Part shown: one piece after another, positions 45,717-54,329 of the stretch
Layout of the letters: each line of letters opens with the position of its first letter
Numbering within the stretch: position 1 is the first letter of the stretch
Source of the DNA: Hyphomonadaceae bacterium
Lineage (GTDB): Bacteria > Pseudomonadota > Alphaproteobacteria > Rhizobiales > Hyphomicrobiaceae
NCBI GenBank assembly: GCA_019747815.1
Contig: JAIEQJ010000081.1
Coordinates: 1-64,000, forward strand
Direction: 5' to 3'
DNA: 64,000 bases
Made by a program: the position numbers and the translations under genes
The notes under the pieces: generated by a model
Told to the model about the DNA's origin: nothing
The model's input: only the letters and a program-made list of their open reading frames with translations
The model's database searches: none

Positions 45717-46028
45717 TCAGCGTCTGAACTTGCGTAGGTACGCCTCGGCGGCCTGCTTGTCCTCGAAGAGGCCGTGAAACTTGATGCCGACGCCCTTCGG
45801 CGTGCGGCGCACCACCTCGGCCTTGTGCACCATGTTGCGCGAGGGCTCGACCAGCAGGAACTCCTTGGGCAGCGGCGACGTCGCCTGCACGCGCAGATGT
45901 GCGCCGGTGGCGGACAGATTATCGATGGTGCAGTCGATCACGAAGGTGCCGTTGCCGAAGATGATCTTGCCCTCCTTGAGGCAACGGTTTCTCTGCTGAG
46001 AGCGCTTGTTGGCGATGTCTTCTGTCAT
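45717..46028 (-). CDS. PilZ-domain protein
   Basis: The 103-aa single-domain protein has RSQQRNRCLKEGKIIF, a form of the RxxxR motif, and the DNLSATGAHLRV strand matching the D/NxSxxG motif that binds cyclic di-GMP. It probably acts as a small c-di-GMP receptor or adaptor. ATG 46028 is the best start; an upstream in-frame ATG at 46076 adds 16 basic residues. It converges on the HMG-CoA lyase gene with a 9-bp gap. Confidence 0.8.
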   Translation of the reverse strand: MTEDIANKRSQQRNRCLKEGKIIFGNGTFVIDCTIDNLSATGAHLRVQATSPLPKEFLLVEPSRNMVHKAEVVRRTPKGVGIKFHGLFEDKQAAEAYLRKFRR

Positions 46029-46192
46029 TGGGTCTGACCTCAGACCGGCACGCTTGTATTTACCCACTCGAGGCAATGCTTAGCAGGCGGTGGTTAAGAA
46101 ACCAGACAAAGGCATTGGCGACAGCATCTGCGCGTCGGGCGCGGCAGTGATCCTCATACAACCTGAGGCCCGCCTGCACGCCGCCTATGGGC

Positions 46193-46996
46193 TCACGCAT
46201 CGAGGCGGGCGACGTCGAGCCGATGCACGATGCCCAGCGTCTGGCTGTTGAGGGCCGGATAGCGCGCCAGCACCAGCGGATCGTGCCCCGGCACCACCCG
46301 TCGCGGGGAGCCGGCGAGCGCCTGCAGGCGCGCGTAGCCGTCCAGCACGTCGGCGATGTCGATGGTGATGGGGAAGACCTTGCTCTTCTCGAAGTTCTCA
46401 TAGAAATGCGAGCTGTCGGACGCCAGCACCACGGGCCCGGTGGTTGTGGCAACACGAACGCATTGCAGGCCGCGGCTGTGCCCACCGATCTTGTGCACGG
46501 TGATGCCCGGCGCAATTTCGGCATCGCCGTTGTGGAAGACGACGCGGCCGGAATAGACGTTGCGCACCATCTCGCACACGTGCTCGACCGTGAACGGATA
46601 GCGCAGGTGGTCGTGGCACATGCAAGCCCCGGTGGCGTAGGCCATCTCGGCCTCCTGCAGATGGAAGCGCGCCTGCGGGAAGGCGCCGAGCGTGCCGGCA
46701 TGGTCGTAGTGCAGGTGGGTCACGACAACCTGGTCGACGCTGCCAGCGGCGACGCCGATCTGCTCGAGCGCCTGTGCCGGGGCCCGCTCCACCGTGCGGC
46801 CCCGCTTGGCGCCCTCGGCCGCATCGAAACCCGTGTCGACGATGATGGTGCGGCTGGCGTTGCGTATGACCCAGACGAAATAGTCGATGGGGTGGGGCGC
46901 GTCGTGGTCATCGGCGGCAATGAAGCTCTCGAAGCGCTTGCGCTGGGTGAACTCGGCGTACTTGAGGGCCAGTATCTCGTAGGTGTCGCTGGTCAT
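46193..46996 (-). CDS. Metallo-beta-lactamase-fold hydrolase, N-acyl homoserine lactonase family
   Basis: The 267-aa protein has the dinuclear zinc motif HLHYDH at residues 94-99 and the further ligands in GGHSRGLQ, ASDSSHFYEN and PGHDPLV, in the spacing of AHL lactonases (AttM/AiiA class). It may open acyl-homoserine lactones or other lactones. The exact substrate cannot be read. It is divergent from the malonyl-CoA decarboxylase gene with about 200 bp between starts. Confidence 0.85.
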   Translation of the reverse strand: MTSDTYEILALKYAEFTQRKRFESFIAADDHDAPHPIDYFVWVIRNASRTIIVDTGFDAAEGAKRGRTVERAPAQALEQIGVAAGSVDQVVVTHLHYDHAGTLGAFPQARFHLQEAEMAYATGACMCHDHLRYPFTVEHVCEMVRNVYSGRVVFHNGDAEIAPGITVHKIGGHSRGLQCVRVATTTGPVVLASDSSHFYENFEKSKVFPITIDIADVLDGYARLQALAGSPRRVVPGHDPLVLARYPALNSQTLGIVHRLDVARLDA

Positions 46997-47198
46997 CAGG
47001 CGTGCTCCTGCAACTCAATGTCGCGGCTACAATGCTCGGGAAACCAAGCCCTGTCATGATGGGCCGGCCTGATCGGCCTTTCGCCTGCCCTTTGGCCCAG
47101 GGCATCGGGTGCGCCGGTGGGGACGCGGATGCCGTTCGTCAAGCCGTTGCAATTTTGCGGCAGCTTGGTTCTTGTGTGGGGAAAGGCCATCTAGTTCT

Positions 47199-48638
47199 AT
47201 GGTTGCGATACACCTCATGGCTGGTCGTATGAACGTGTCCTTCCTGCAGGAGCTGCTGAACTCGGTCGCCGAGCAAGGCCGCCAGCTTCTGCCCCGCTCG
47301 CTGGGTGGCTCGGGCCGCGAGGACGACATCACCGAGTTGGCATCGGCGCTGGTGTCGAGCCGCGGCGAGGCGTCCGGCGTTGCCATCGCGCGCGAGATCC
47401 TCCAGCAGTACCGCACGCTGCCACCCGAGGGGCGACTGGACTTCCTGAGATTCCTGGCGCGCACCATGCAGCCCGATGCGGAGGAGGTCGCACGGGCCGC
47501 AAAGGCCTTCCTGGACGGTGCCAGCACCCAGTCGATCAGGGCCCTGCAGCGCGCGGTGGAGAGCCCGCGCTTGGAATTTTTTCGGCGGCTGAACCTGGCC
47601 CCCGGCGCCACTGCCGAGATCGTCGCCATGCGCCGGGACCTCATCGCCGCCGGCGACCCGTCGGTGGCGCCGGTCGACAGCGATCTGCGGCATCTGCTGG
47701 CGTCGTGGTTCAATCGCGGCTTCCTGGTGCTGCGCCGCATCGACTGGCAGACGCCGGCCACCATCCTCGACAAGATCATCGCCTACGAGGCCGTGCACGA
47801 GATCCAGGGCTGGGACGATCTGCGGCGGCGCCTGGACCCGGCCGACCGGCGCTGCTTTGCGTTCTTCCATCCCTCGCTGGTGGACGAGCCGCTGATCTTC
47901 GTCGAGGTGGCGTTGATGGGCGAGATTCCGGAATCGATCGGCGCCGTGCTGCAGCAGGAAGCCCCCAGGAACGGCGAGCAGGAGAAGCCCACGACCGCGG
48001 TGTTCTACTCGATCTCGAACTGCCAGGAAGGTTTGCGCGGCATCTCGTTCGGCAGTTTCCTGATCAAGCAGGTGGTCGAGGATCTTCTGAAGGAGCGGCC
48101 GAGCCTCAAGACTTTCGTCACGCTCTCGCCGGTGCCGAACTTCGCAGGCTGGCTCGCCGCGGTGCTGGCCGATCCGCAGACCAGCCTGGTCAGCCCGGCC
48201 GAGCGCCAGCGTCTCGAGGTGCTGAGCGATCCAGACTGGCTCCACAGCGAGCAGGTGGCCGGCGCGCTCAAGCCCGTGCTGCTGCGGCTCGCTGCCCACT
48301 ACTTCCTGGTCGCCAAGGCCGCCGACGGGCGCCCCATCGATGCGGTGGCGCGCTTCCATCTGGGCAACGGCGCCAGGCTGGAGCGCATCAACTGGATGGG
48401 CGACCCCTCGCCCAAAGGGCTCGGTGAGGCGCACGGGCTGATGGTCAACTACCGTTACGAGATTAAGGATATCGAGCGCAACCACGAGGCCTATGCCAAC
48501 GACGGCACCGTGGCGGCATCGCGGCATGTGCACGGGCTTCTGAAGGCGGAGCGGCCCCGGTCGGAGACGCGCAAGCTTCTGCAAATTGCGGGCCTGAGGC
48601 CAGGCAAGGGGGAGGCCGAGCAGGACACGAACACATAG
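47199..48638 (+). CDS. Malonyl-CoA decarboxylase
   Basis: The protein (479 aa from ATG 47199) has the helical N-terminal domain and the GNAT-like catalytic domain with GISFGSFLIKQVVEDLL, FVTLSPVPNFAGWL and a NHEAYANDGTVAAS C-terminal motif containing the expected histidine. It converts malonyl-CoA to acetyl-CoA. Three in-frame ATGs (47199, 47217, 47229) precede the conserved region and none has a strong ribosome binding site. No malonate transporter or malonyl-CoA synthetase is adjacent. Confidence 0.92.
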   Translation: MVAIHLMAGRMNVSFLQELLNSVAEQGRQLLPRSLGGSGREDDITELASALVSSRGEASGVAIAREILQQYRTLPPEGRLDFLRFLARTMQPDAEEVARAAKAFLDGASTQSIRALQRAVESPRLEFFRRLNLAPGATAEIVAMRRDLIAAGDPSVAPVDSDLRHLLASWFNRGFLVLRRIDWQTPATILDKIIAYEAVHEIQGWDDLRRRLDPADRRCFAFFHPSLVDEPLIFVEVALMGEIPESIGAVLQQEAPRNGEQEKPTTAVFYSISNCQEGLRGISFGSFLIKQVVEDLLKERPSLKTFVTLSPVPNFAGWLAAVLADPQTSLVSPAERQRLEVLSDPDWLHSEQVAGALKPVLLRLAAHYFLVAKAADGRPIDAVARFHLGNGARLERINWMGDPSPKGLGEAHGLMVNYRYEIKDIERNHEAYANDGTVAASRHVHGLLKAERPRSETRKLLQIAGLRPGKGEAEQDTNT

Positions 48639-48670
48639 ACCGGCAGGCTAGGTTTCCCAGGCTCACGGCC

Positions 48671-48694
48671 GGCCTCACTGGCGGCCTCACTGGC
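48671..48694. repeat. Two tandem 12-bp repeats
   Basis: GGCCTCACTGGC is repeated perfectly (48671-48682, 48683-48694) in the gap between the decarboxylase gene and the metallopeptidase gene. No function is evident. Confidence 0.75.
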
Positions 48695-48793
48695 GGCTTG
48701 TGCAGCCCACCGGATTGTGTGCTAACTGCGCAAAAATAGGCCGGGATTGTGCAGCCTCCCGTGCGCGGCCGGCTTCCTAGGAGGATGACTGCC

Positions 48794-49720
48794 ATGCGGT
48801 ATGGCGAAGGTGACCGGGAAAGCGAGAACATCGAGGATCGCCGGAGCGGCGGCGGCGGCATGGGCGGGGGATTCCCGATCCCGCTCGGCGGCGGCGGGCT
48901 CAGTCTCGGCTCGCTCGTGCTCATCGGCATCGTCTGCCTGATGCTGGGCATCAATCCGCTGACGCTGCTGAGCAGCGGCGGGTTGGAAATTCCCAACATG
49001 CCGAGGCCCGAGCGTCAGGGCGGGCAGCGGGACCTGCCGGGTCTGCCGGGCCAGCGGGGCGTCGACGACACCAGCGACGAGAAGGCGCTGTTCGTGCGCC
49101 GTGTGCTGGCCGACACCGAGGACGTGTGGGAGCAGATTTTCAAGGCTGCCGGCCGCCAGTACCGCAAGCCCACGCTGGTGATGTTCACCGGGGCGACGCG
49201 CACGGCGTGCGGCACCGGACAAGCGGCGATGGGCCCCTTCTACTGCCCTGCCGATCAGAAGGTGTACATCGATCTCGCCTTCTATGACGAGTTGAAGCGC
49301 CGCTTCCGCGCGCCGGGAGACTTCGCCCAGGCCTATGTGATCGCGCACGAGATCGGCCACCACGTGCAGGCGCTGCTCGGCATCGCCGATCGCGTGCAGG
49401 CGCTGAAGCAGAGCGCGCGCAGCGAGGCCCAGGCCAACCAGCTCCAGGTGCGCATGGAGCTGCAGGCAGATTGCTTCGCGGGCGTGTGGGCCTCGCTCAA
49501 TGATCAGGTGCGCAGCCGCCTCCAGCCCGGCGACATCGAAAGCGGGCTCCGGGCCGCGGCGGCGATCGGTGACGATCGGCTGCAGAAGCAGGCCCAGGGC
49601 TACGCGGTGCCGGAGACGTTCACGCATGGCAGCTCGGAGCAGCGCGTGCGCTGGTTCAAGCGCGGGCTGGACACCGGCCAGACGCAGGCGTGCGACACCT
49701 TCAACGCCCCGAATCTGTAG
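48794..49720 (+). CDS. YpfJ-family neutral zinc metallopeptidase
   Basis: The 308-aa protein has a Gly-rich N-terminus, one membrane helix (about 36-56) and a zincin domain with HEIGHH at 185-190 and the downstream ELQADCFAGVWA motif supplying the third ligand. It should be an inner-membrane protein with a periplasmic peptidase domain; substrate is unknown. AGGAGG at 48779-48784 abuts ATG 48785 but lies 9 nt before ATG 48794, which settles the start. It converges on a SPOR-domain gene. Confidence 0.9.
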   Translation: MRYGEGDRESENIEDRRSGGGGMGGGFPIPLGGGGLSLGSLVLIGIVCLMLGINPLTLLSSGGLEIPNMPRPERQGGQRDLPGLPGQRGVDDTSDEKALFVRRVLADTEDVWEQIFKAAGRQYRKPTLVMFTGATRTACGTGQAAMGPFYCPADQKVYIDLAFYDELKRRFRAPGDFAQAYVIAHEIGHHVQALLGIADRVQALKQSARSEAQANQLQVRMELQADCFAGVWASLNDQVRSRLQPGDIESGLRAAAAIGDDRLQKQAQGYAVPETFTHGSSEQRVRWFKRGLDTGQTQACDTFNAPNL

Positions 49721-49729
49721 GGCTCGATA

Positions 49730-49778
49730 GCGCAGGCCCGGGATGCGCGGGTGCCGTCCCGGAATTGCGCCTTTATAG
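49730..49778. terminator. Terminator-like hairpin between convergent genes
   Basis: GCGCA/TGCGC and CCGGGA/TCCCGG pair as nested stems (49730-49743 with 49757-49770), followed on the plus strand by CTTTATAG. It lies just after the metallopeptidase stop and overlaps the last codons of the convergent SPOR gene. Confidence 0.5.
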
Positions 49779-50615
49779 CGGCGTGCCGATGTAGGTCGTG
49801 ACGTAGCAGCCGTTCCGGCCTACGCCCATCTCGGTGCAAACGCGGTCGGCATCGGCTCTGGTCGTGAACGGTCCCGCGAGCAGGCGGTACGGTCCCCCGT
49901 CACTCTTGGGGGGCACGATGCGTGGCTCGAGTGTGGCCAGCGCCCCGTGCCGCTCGCGCAGCTGCCCCCAGCTCTGCCGCAGGCCGTGCAGGGAGGGGCT
50001 GGCCGCGAGCTGCACGGCGAAGGTTGCCGGGCCGGTGCGGGTGACGACGGGCTCGCCGAACGTGATCTCCTCCTTCGGCGCGATGCTGCCGGTTTCCAGC
50101 GGCACAGGCGGACCGTGATCCTTGAACGAGGGCGGCAGTGGAGTCGGCGCCGGCGCTTCCGGCGGCACGGTGAGGAGGCGCGCCGTGATGCGCGGCTCCG
50201 GCATCTTGCGCTGGTGCTTGTCGGCAACCTTGTTGGTCCGCGCCGGCATGTCGGCAGGCTCGGCGCCGGCATGCATGGTCGCCAGCCGCTCCTCGACGGC
50301 GGTGAGGCGTGTCGTGACCGCCTTCTCCTTCGCCTCGCGCTCGGCGGCGGCATCCTTGAGATCGGACACGTCCTTTTGGATCTCGCTCAGGCTGCGGCGC
50401 ATTGTGCCCATCTCGACGGTCGTCTTCGCCAGCGCCCGAATGGCTTGGCTCGGGTCGGGCTCGACCACCTGGGGCCGCAGCTGCGCGCCGTGCTGGTGCT
50501 GGATGGCCAGCAGGCCCAAGTAGGCAAGGGCCGCGACACCCAGCAATGCCCAGGTCGCCAGGTAGACCTTGATGAACCGCCGGGAGCGGGGGGGCTGATC
50601 GGTATACGCAGCCAT
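49773..50615 (-). CDS. Membrane-anchored SPOR-domain protein
   Basis: The 280-aa protein has a short cytoplasmic start, one membrane helix (about 14-38), a coiled-coil stretch (about 58-112), a Pro-rich linker and a C-terminal SPOR-like domain (FAVQLAASPSLHGLRQSWGQ, YRLLAGPFTTRADADRVC). SPOR domains bind denuded glycan strands at division sites. This topology is typical of alphaproteobacterial envelope proteins. No division partner is adjacent. Confidence 0.75.
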   Translation of the reverse strand: MAAYTDQPPRSRRFIKVYLATWALLGVAALAYLGLLAIQHQHGAQLRPQVVEPDPSQAIRALAKTTVEMGTMRRSLSEIQKDVSDLKDAAAEREAKEKAVTTRLTAVEERLATMHAGAEPADMPARTNKVADKHQRKMPEPRITARLLTVPPEAPAPTPLPPSFKDHGPPVPLETGSIAPKEEITFGEPVVTRTGPATFAVQLAASPSLHGLRQSWGQLRERHGALATLEPRIVPPKSDGGPYRLLAGPFTTRADADRVCTEMGVGRNGCYVTTYIGTPL

Positions 50616-50836
50616 GGCCGAGCGCGTCCTCGTTCTGGATTGGTGACATTAGCTGCGCGAACGCGCGACGACCGGCGCAGATCGAATCGTAAAGGAACGG
50701 TCTCAAATCGGGGGGCACCCGGTCAACGCAAGGGCTAGAGCCCGTCGGCTCGGGTTGTGGACATGTGCTTCTGATGCCATAGCATTGTTGCGCAAGAGCC
50801 GAGATGCGGACCGGCCCCGATGATGCGCCTGCAAAA

Positions 50837-50864
50837 CCTTGCAAAACCTGGCCGTTTTCCAAGG
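50837..50864. promoter_or_regulatory. 28-bp palindrome upstream of glmU
   Basis: CCTTGCAAAAC (50837-50847) and GTTTTCCAAGG (50854-50864) are inverted repeats with one mismatch around CTGGCC. It lies 80 bp upstream of glmU in the 328-bp divergent gap. It may be an operator or a leader stem. The rest of the gap holds only a GAGCC/GGCTC mini-hairpin near 50741 and no gene. Confidence 0.45.
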
Positions 50865-50943
50865 TCCAAGCACGATTGCTACGTAATGTGGCATGGCCTG
50901 GATGATGGTGATGCAACACGATCCGCCCGATGAGATGCACTCC

Positions 50944-52299
50944 ATGACCGATACCCCCCTGCTGATCGTCCTCCTCGCCGGTGGCAAGGGAGTGCGCATG
51001 CGCTCGGACCTGCCGAAGGTGCTTCACCCCATCGGCGGGCGGCCGATGCTGACCCACGCGCTGGCGACCGCGCAGGCTGCGGGGGCCAGCCGCCTTGCGC
51101 TGGTGGTTGGGCCTGAGGCGAGTTTGGTGCGGGCGGAGGCTCTACGCGCAGCGCCTAACATCGATATCTTCGAGCAGCCCTCGCAAGGCGGCACCGCCGA
51201 TGCCCTGCTGGCGGCGCGGGCGGCCCTGGAGCGGCATGCGGGCGACGTGCTCGTCATGTTCGCCGATACCCCGCTGATCGAGGCTGCCAGGCTGCGTGCG
51301 TTGATTGCCGCACTGGATGCGGGCGCGCAGGTTGCGGTGCTCGCCTTCGAGCCGGCCGACCCCACGGGCTATGGCCGCCTCGTCGCCGATACGGCCGGCC
51401 GCATCGTCGCCATCCGCGAGCACAAAGATGCCAGCGCGGCCGAGCGAAAGGTCAAGTTGTGCGCTGCAGGCGCCATGGCCTTTCGCGTCCCGGCAGTCGC
51501 CGGCCTGCTCTCCCGCATCGGCAATGCCAATGCCAGCGGGGAATATTACCTCACCGACGCCGTCGCCATTGCAACCGGCGACGGCTTGGTTGCGACGGCG
51601 GTCGCCTGCAGCGTGGAGGAGGCTGCAGGCGTCAACTCGCGCGCGCAATTGGCTGCCGCAGAGGCGGTGTTTCAGGCCCGGGCGCGCCTCAAGGCCATGG
51701 ATGGCGGGGCCACCCTGGTGGCGCCGGAAACGGTTTGGTTCAGCTTCGACACCGCCATCGGCCGCGACGTCACCATCGAGCCCAATGTCGTCTTCGGTCC
51801 AGGCGTTGTGGTGGAGGATGGAGCGCAGATCCTCGCCCATTGCCACATGACCGGCACCCGCATCCGCAAGGGCGCCCGCGTCGGCCCGTTTGCACGGTTC
51901 AGACCCGGTGCCGACATCGGCCCCGGCGCGCGCATCGGCAATTTCGTCGAGGTCAAGAACGCCAGTGTTGAGGCCGGTGCCAAGGCCAATCATCTCGCCT
52001 ACATCGGCGACGGCCGCGTCGGGGAAGGCGCCAACGTTGGTGCGGGGACCATCTTCTGCAACTATGACGGGTACGCCAAGCACATCACCGAGATCGGCAA
52101 GGGGGCGTTCGTGGGGTCCAACGTTTCGTTGGTTGCCCCTGTTAAAGTTGGCGACGGCGCCTATATCGGCTCAGGCAGCGTGATCACCAAGGATGTCGCC
52201 CCGGACGCCCTGGCGCTGGAGCGCGGTGCCCAGGAGGAGCGCCCCGGTTGGGCCGCCAAATTTAAGCTTCTGATGCAAAAACGAAAGAACAGGGCCTAG
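50944..52299 (+). CDS. glmU: Bifunctional UDP-GlcNAc pyrophosphorylase / GlcN-1-P acetyltransferase
   Basis: The 451-aa protein has the nucleotidyltransferase start LLAGGKGVRMRSDLPKVLHP and a C-terminal left-handed beta-helix with NFVEVKNASVEAGAKANHLA and GAGTIFCNYDGYAKH. It acetylates glucosamine-1-phosphate and forms UDP-GlcNAc for peptidoglycan and lipopolysaccharide. ATG 50944 is preferred over nearby upstream ATGs at 50935 and 50893. glmS follows 111 bp later, so two steps of the same pathway are linked; glmM is elsewhere. Confidence 0.96.
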   Translation: MTDTPLLIVLLAGGKGVRMRSDLPKVLHPIGGRPMLTHALATAQAAGASRLALVVGPEASLVRAEALRAAPNIDIFEQPSQGGTADALLAARAALERHAGDVLVMFADTPLIEAARLRALIAALDAGAQVAVLAFEPADPTGYGRLVADTAGRIVAIREHKDASAAERKVKLCAAGAMAFRVPAVAGLLSRIGNANASGEYYLTDAVAIATGDGLVATAVACSVEEAAGVNSRAQLAAAEAVFQARARLKAMDGGATLVAPETVWFSFDTAIGRDVTIEPNVVFGPGVVVEDGAQILAHCHMTGTRIRKGARVGPFARFRPGADIGPGARIGNFVEVKNASVEAGAKANHLAYIGDGRVGEGANVGAGTIFCNYDGYAKHITEIGKGAFVGSNVSLVAPVKVGDGAYIGSGSVITKDVAPDALALERGAQEERPGWAAKFKLLMQKRKNRA

Positions 52300-52330
52300 A
52301 TTTGCGGGAAAAATGGGGAAACAGACTGTG

Positions 52331-52351
52331 AATTGAAGACGGGCTTCAATT
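52331..52351 (+). terminator. Hairpin between glmU and glmS
   Basis: AATTGAAG (52331-52338) pairs perfectly with CTTCAATT (52344-52351) around ACGGG. It lies 32 nt after the glmU stop and could be a weak terminator or an RNA processing or sRNA site in the glmS leader. No glmS ribozyme is present. Confidence 0.45.
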
Positions 52352-52410
52352 TGCACTAGTAACCCGCGGGTACCGATCAGGGTACGCCGAATACCTCGCA
52401 GGACAGCGCC

Positions 52411-54231
52411 ATGTGCGGCATCGTCGGAATTCTGGGGAACAAGCCGGTCGCCGGTGATCTGGTCGACGCGCTCCGCCGGCTCGAATACCGGGGCTATGAT
52501 TCGGCCGGCATCGCCACGGTCGAGAACGGCACCCTCGACCGTCGCCGCGCCGAGGGCAAGCTGAGAAACCTCGAGCAGCGCCTCCTCAAGGAGCCGCTGC
52601 TGGGCCGCGTCGGCATCGGCCACACCCGCTGGGCGACCCATGGGCGCCCCACCGAGACCAACGCCCACCCGCACATGAGCGCGCGGGTCTCAGTCGTGCA
52701 CAACGGCATCATCGAGAATTTCGCCGAGCTGAAGAAGATGCTGGCCGCCAAGGGCCACAAGTTCGAGACCGACACCGACACCGAAGTCGTCGTGCATCTG
52801 ATCGCGGACGAGATGCTGGCCGGCAGCGCGCCGGTGCCGGCGACGAAGACGGCGCTCGAGCACCTGCGGGGCGCCTTTGCGCTCGCCATCATCTTTGCCG
52901 GCGAGGACGATCTGATGATCGGTGCCCGGCAGGGCAGCCCGCTGGCCATCGGCCACGGCGAGGGCCAGATGTATCTTGGCTCGGATGCCATCGCGCTCGC
53001 CCCCTTCACCTCGGAGATCACCTATCTGGAGGAGGGCGACTGGGCCGTGCTGACGCGCCGGGGCGCCACCGTCTACGATCGGGCGGGGCAGGTCGTCGAG
53101 CGGCCGCGCGTGAAGTCGGTGGCGAGTTCGCTCCTGGTGGACAAGGGCAATCACCGCCATTTCATGGCGAAGGAAATTCACGAGCAGCCCGAGGTCATCA
53201 GCCACACGCTGGCCAACTACATCGACTTTGGCATGGGCCGCGTCACCCTGCCTGATCTCGGGGTCGATCCGGCCAGCGTCAACCGCATTTCCATCTCGGC
53301 CTGCGGCACGGCCTATTATGCCGGGCTCGTTGGCAGGTATTGGCTCGAGCGCTATGCGCGCATCCCGGTCGAGATCGACATCGCCTCCGAGTTCCGCTAT
53401 CGCGAGCCGCCGCTGGCGGAAGGTGGGCTTGCGGTGTTCATCTCGCAGTCGGGTGAGACCGCCGACACGCTGGCGACGCTGCGGTATTGCAAGGCCCAGG
53501 GCCAGAGCATCGTCTCCGTGGTCAACGTGCGCACGTCCACGATTGCCCGCGAATCCAACGCCATCCTGCCGACCCTTGCGGGGCCCGAGATCGGCGTCGC
53601 CTCCACCAAGGCGCTCACCTGCCAGCTCAGCGTGCTGGCCTGCCTGACGATCGGGCTCGGTCGCGCCCGCGGCGTCTTGAGCGAGGCCAAGGAGAGGGAA
53701 CTGGTGCGGGCCCTGGGCGAGGTGCCGCGCCACATCGCCACCATCCTGCGCAGCGAGGTGCGCTATGAGAAGCTGGCGCACACGCTGGCCAAGGCGCAGG
53801 ACGTGCTGTATCTGGGCCGCGGCGTGAGCTATCCGATCGCGCTCGAGGGCGCGCTCAAGCTCAAGGAAATCTCCTACATCCACGCCGAGGGCTATGCGGC
53901 GGGCGAGCTCAAGCACGGCCCCATCGCGCTCATCGACGAGAAGGTGCCGGTGGTGGTGGTGGCGCCGGAGGATGATCTGTTCGACAAGACGGTCTCCAAT
54001 ATGCAGGAGGTCGCCGCGCGGGGCGGGCAGATTGTGCTCGTCTCGAACGTGGATGCGGAGCGCGCGGGCTGTGCGCTGGAGGCCCACCTGCCGGTGCCGA
54101 CGGCGCACCCGTTTACCAACCCGCTGCTTTACGCCGTGCCCGTTCAGCTCCTGGCCTACCATACGGCCGTGTTCATGGGCACCGATGTCGACCAGCCGCG
54201 CAATCTCGCCAAGTCGGTGACTGTGGAATAG
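52411..54231 (+). CDS. glmS: Glutamine--fructose-6-phosphate aminotransferase (isomerizing)
   Basis: The 606-aa protein begins MCGIVGILG with the catalytic Cys after Met removal, has an N-terminal class II glutaminase domain (HTRWATHGRPTETNAHPH) and two SIS domains (SACGTAYYAGLVGRYW, SQSGETADTLATL), and ends LAKSVTVE. It makes glucosamine-6-phosphate, the first step toward UDP-GlcNAc. Length is standard. Its leader contains a short hairpin but no known riboswitch. Confidence 0.97.
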   Translation: MCGIVGILGNKPVAGDLVDALRRLEYRGYDSAGIATVENGTLDRRRAEGKLRNLEQRLLKEPLLGRVGIGHTRWATHGRPTETNAHPHMSARVSVVHNGIIENFAELKKMLAAKGHKFETDTDTEVVVHLIADEMLAGSAPVPATKTALEHLRGAFALAIIFAGEDDLMIGARQGSPLAIGHGEGQMYLGSDAIALAPFTSEITYLEEGDWAVLTRRGATVYDRAGQVVERPRVKSVASSLLVDKGNHRHFMAKEIHEQPEVISHTLANYIDFGMGRVTLPDLGVDPASVNRISISACGTAYYAGLVGRYWLERYARIPVEIDIASEFRYREPPLAEGGLAVFISQSGETADTLATLRYCKAQGQSIVSVVNVRTSTIARESNAILPTLAGPEIGVASTKALTCQLSVLACLTIGLGRARGVLSEAKERELVRALGEVPRHIATILRSEVRYEKLAHTLAKAQDVLYLGRGVSYPIALEGALKLKEISYIHAEGYAAGELKHGPIALIDEKVPVVVVAPEDDLFDKTVSNMQEVAARGGQIVLVSNVDAERAGCALEAHLPVPTAHPFTNPLLYAVPVQLLAYHTAVFMGTDVDQPRNLAKSVTVE

Positions 54232-54329
54232 TCTTACAGAAGCACCCGTTGCATTGCCTCGAACCACGGAATTGTCGTAGTTTCGGCGTTAGACGGTGCT
54301 TCGCGTAAGGGACGAACGGGGGTCGAAGC

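Noticed and set aside
52300-52410. glmS ribozyme in the glmS leader
   Set aside because: The gap is only 111 bp, has a single 8-bp hairpin, and lacks the conserved ribozyme core; the ribozyme is a Gram-positive feature.
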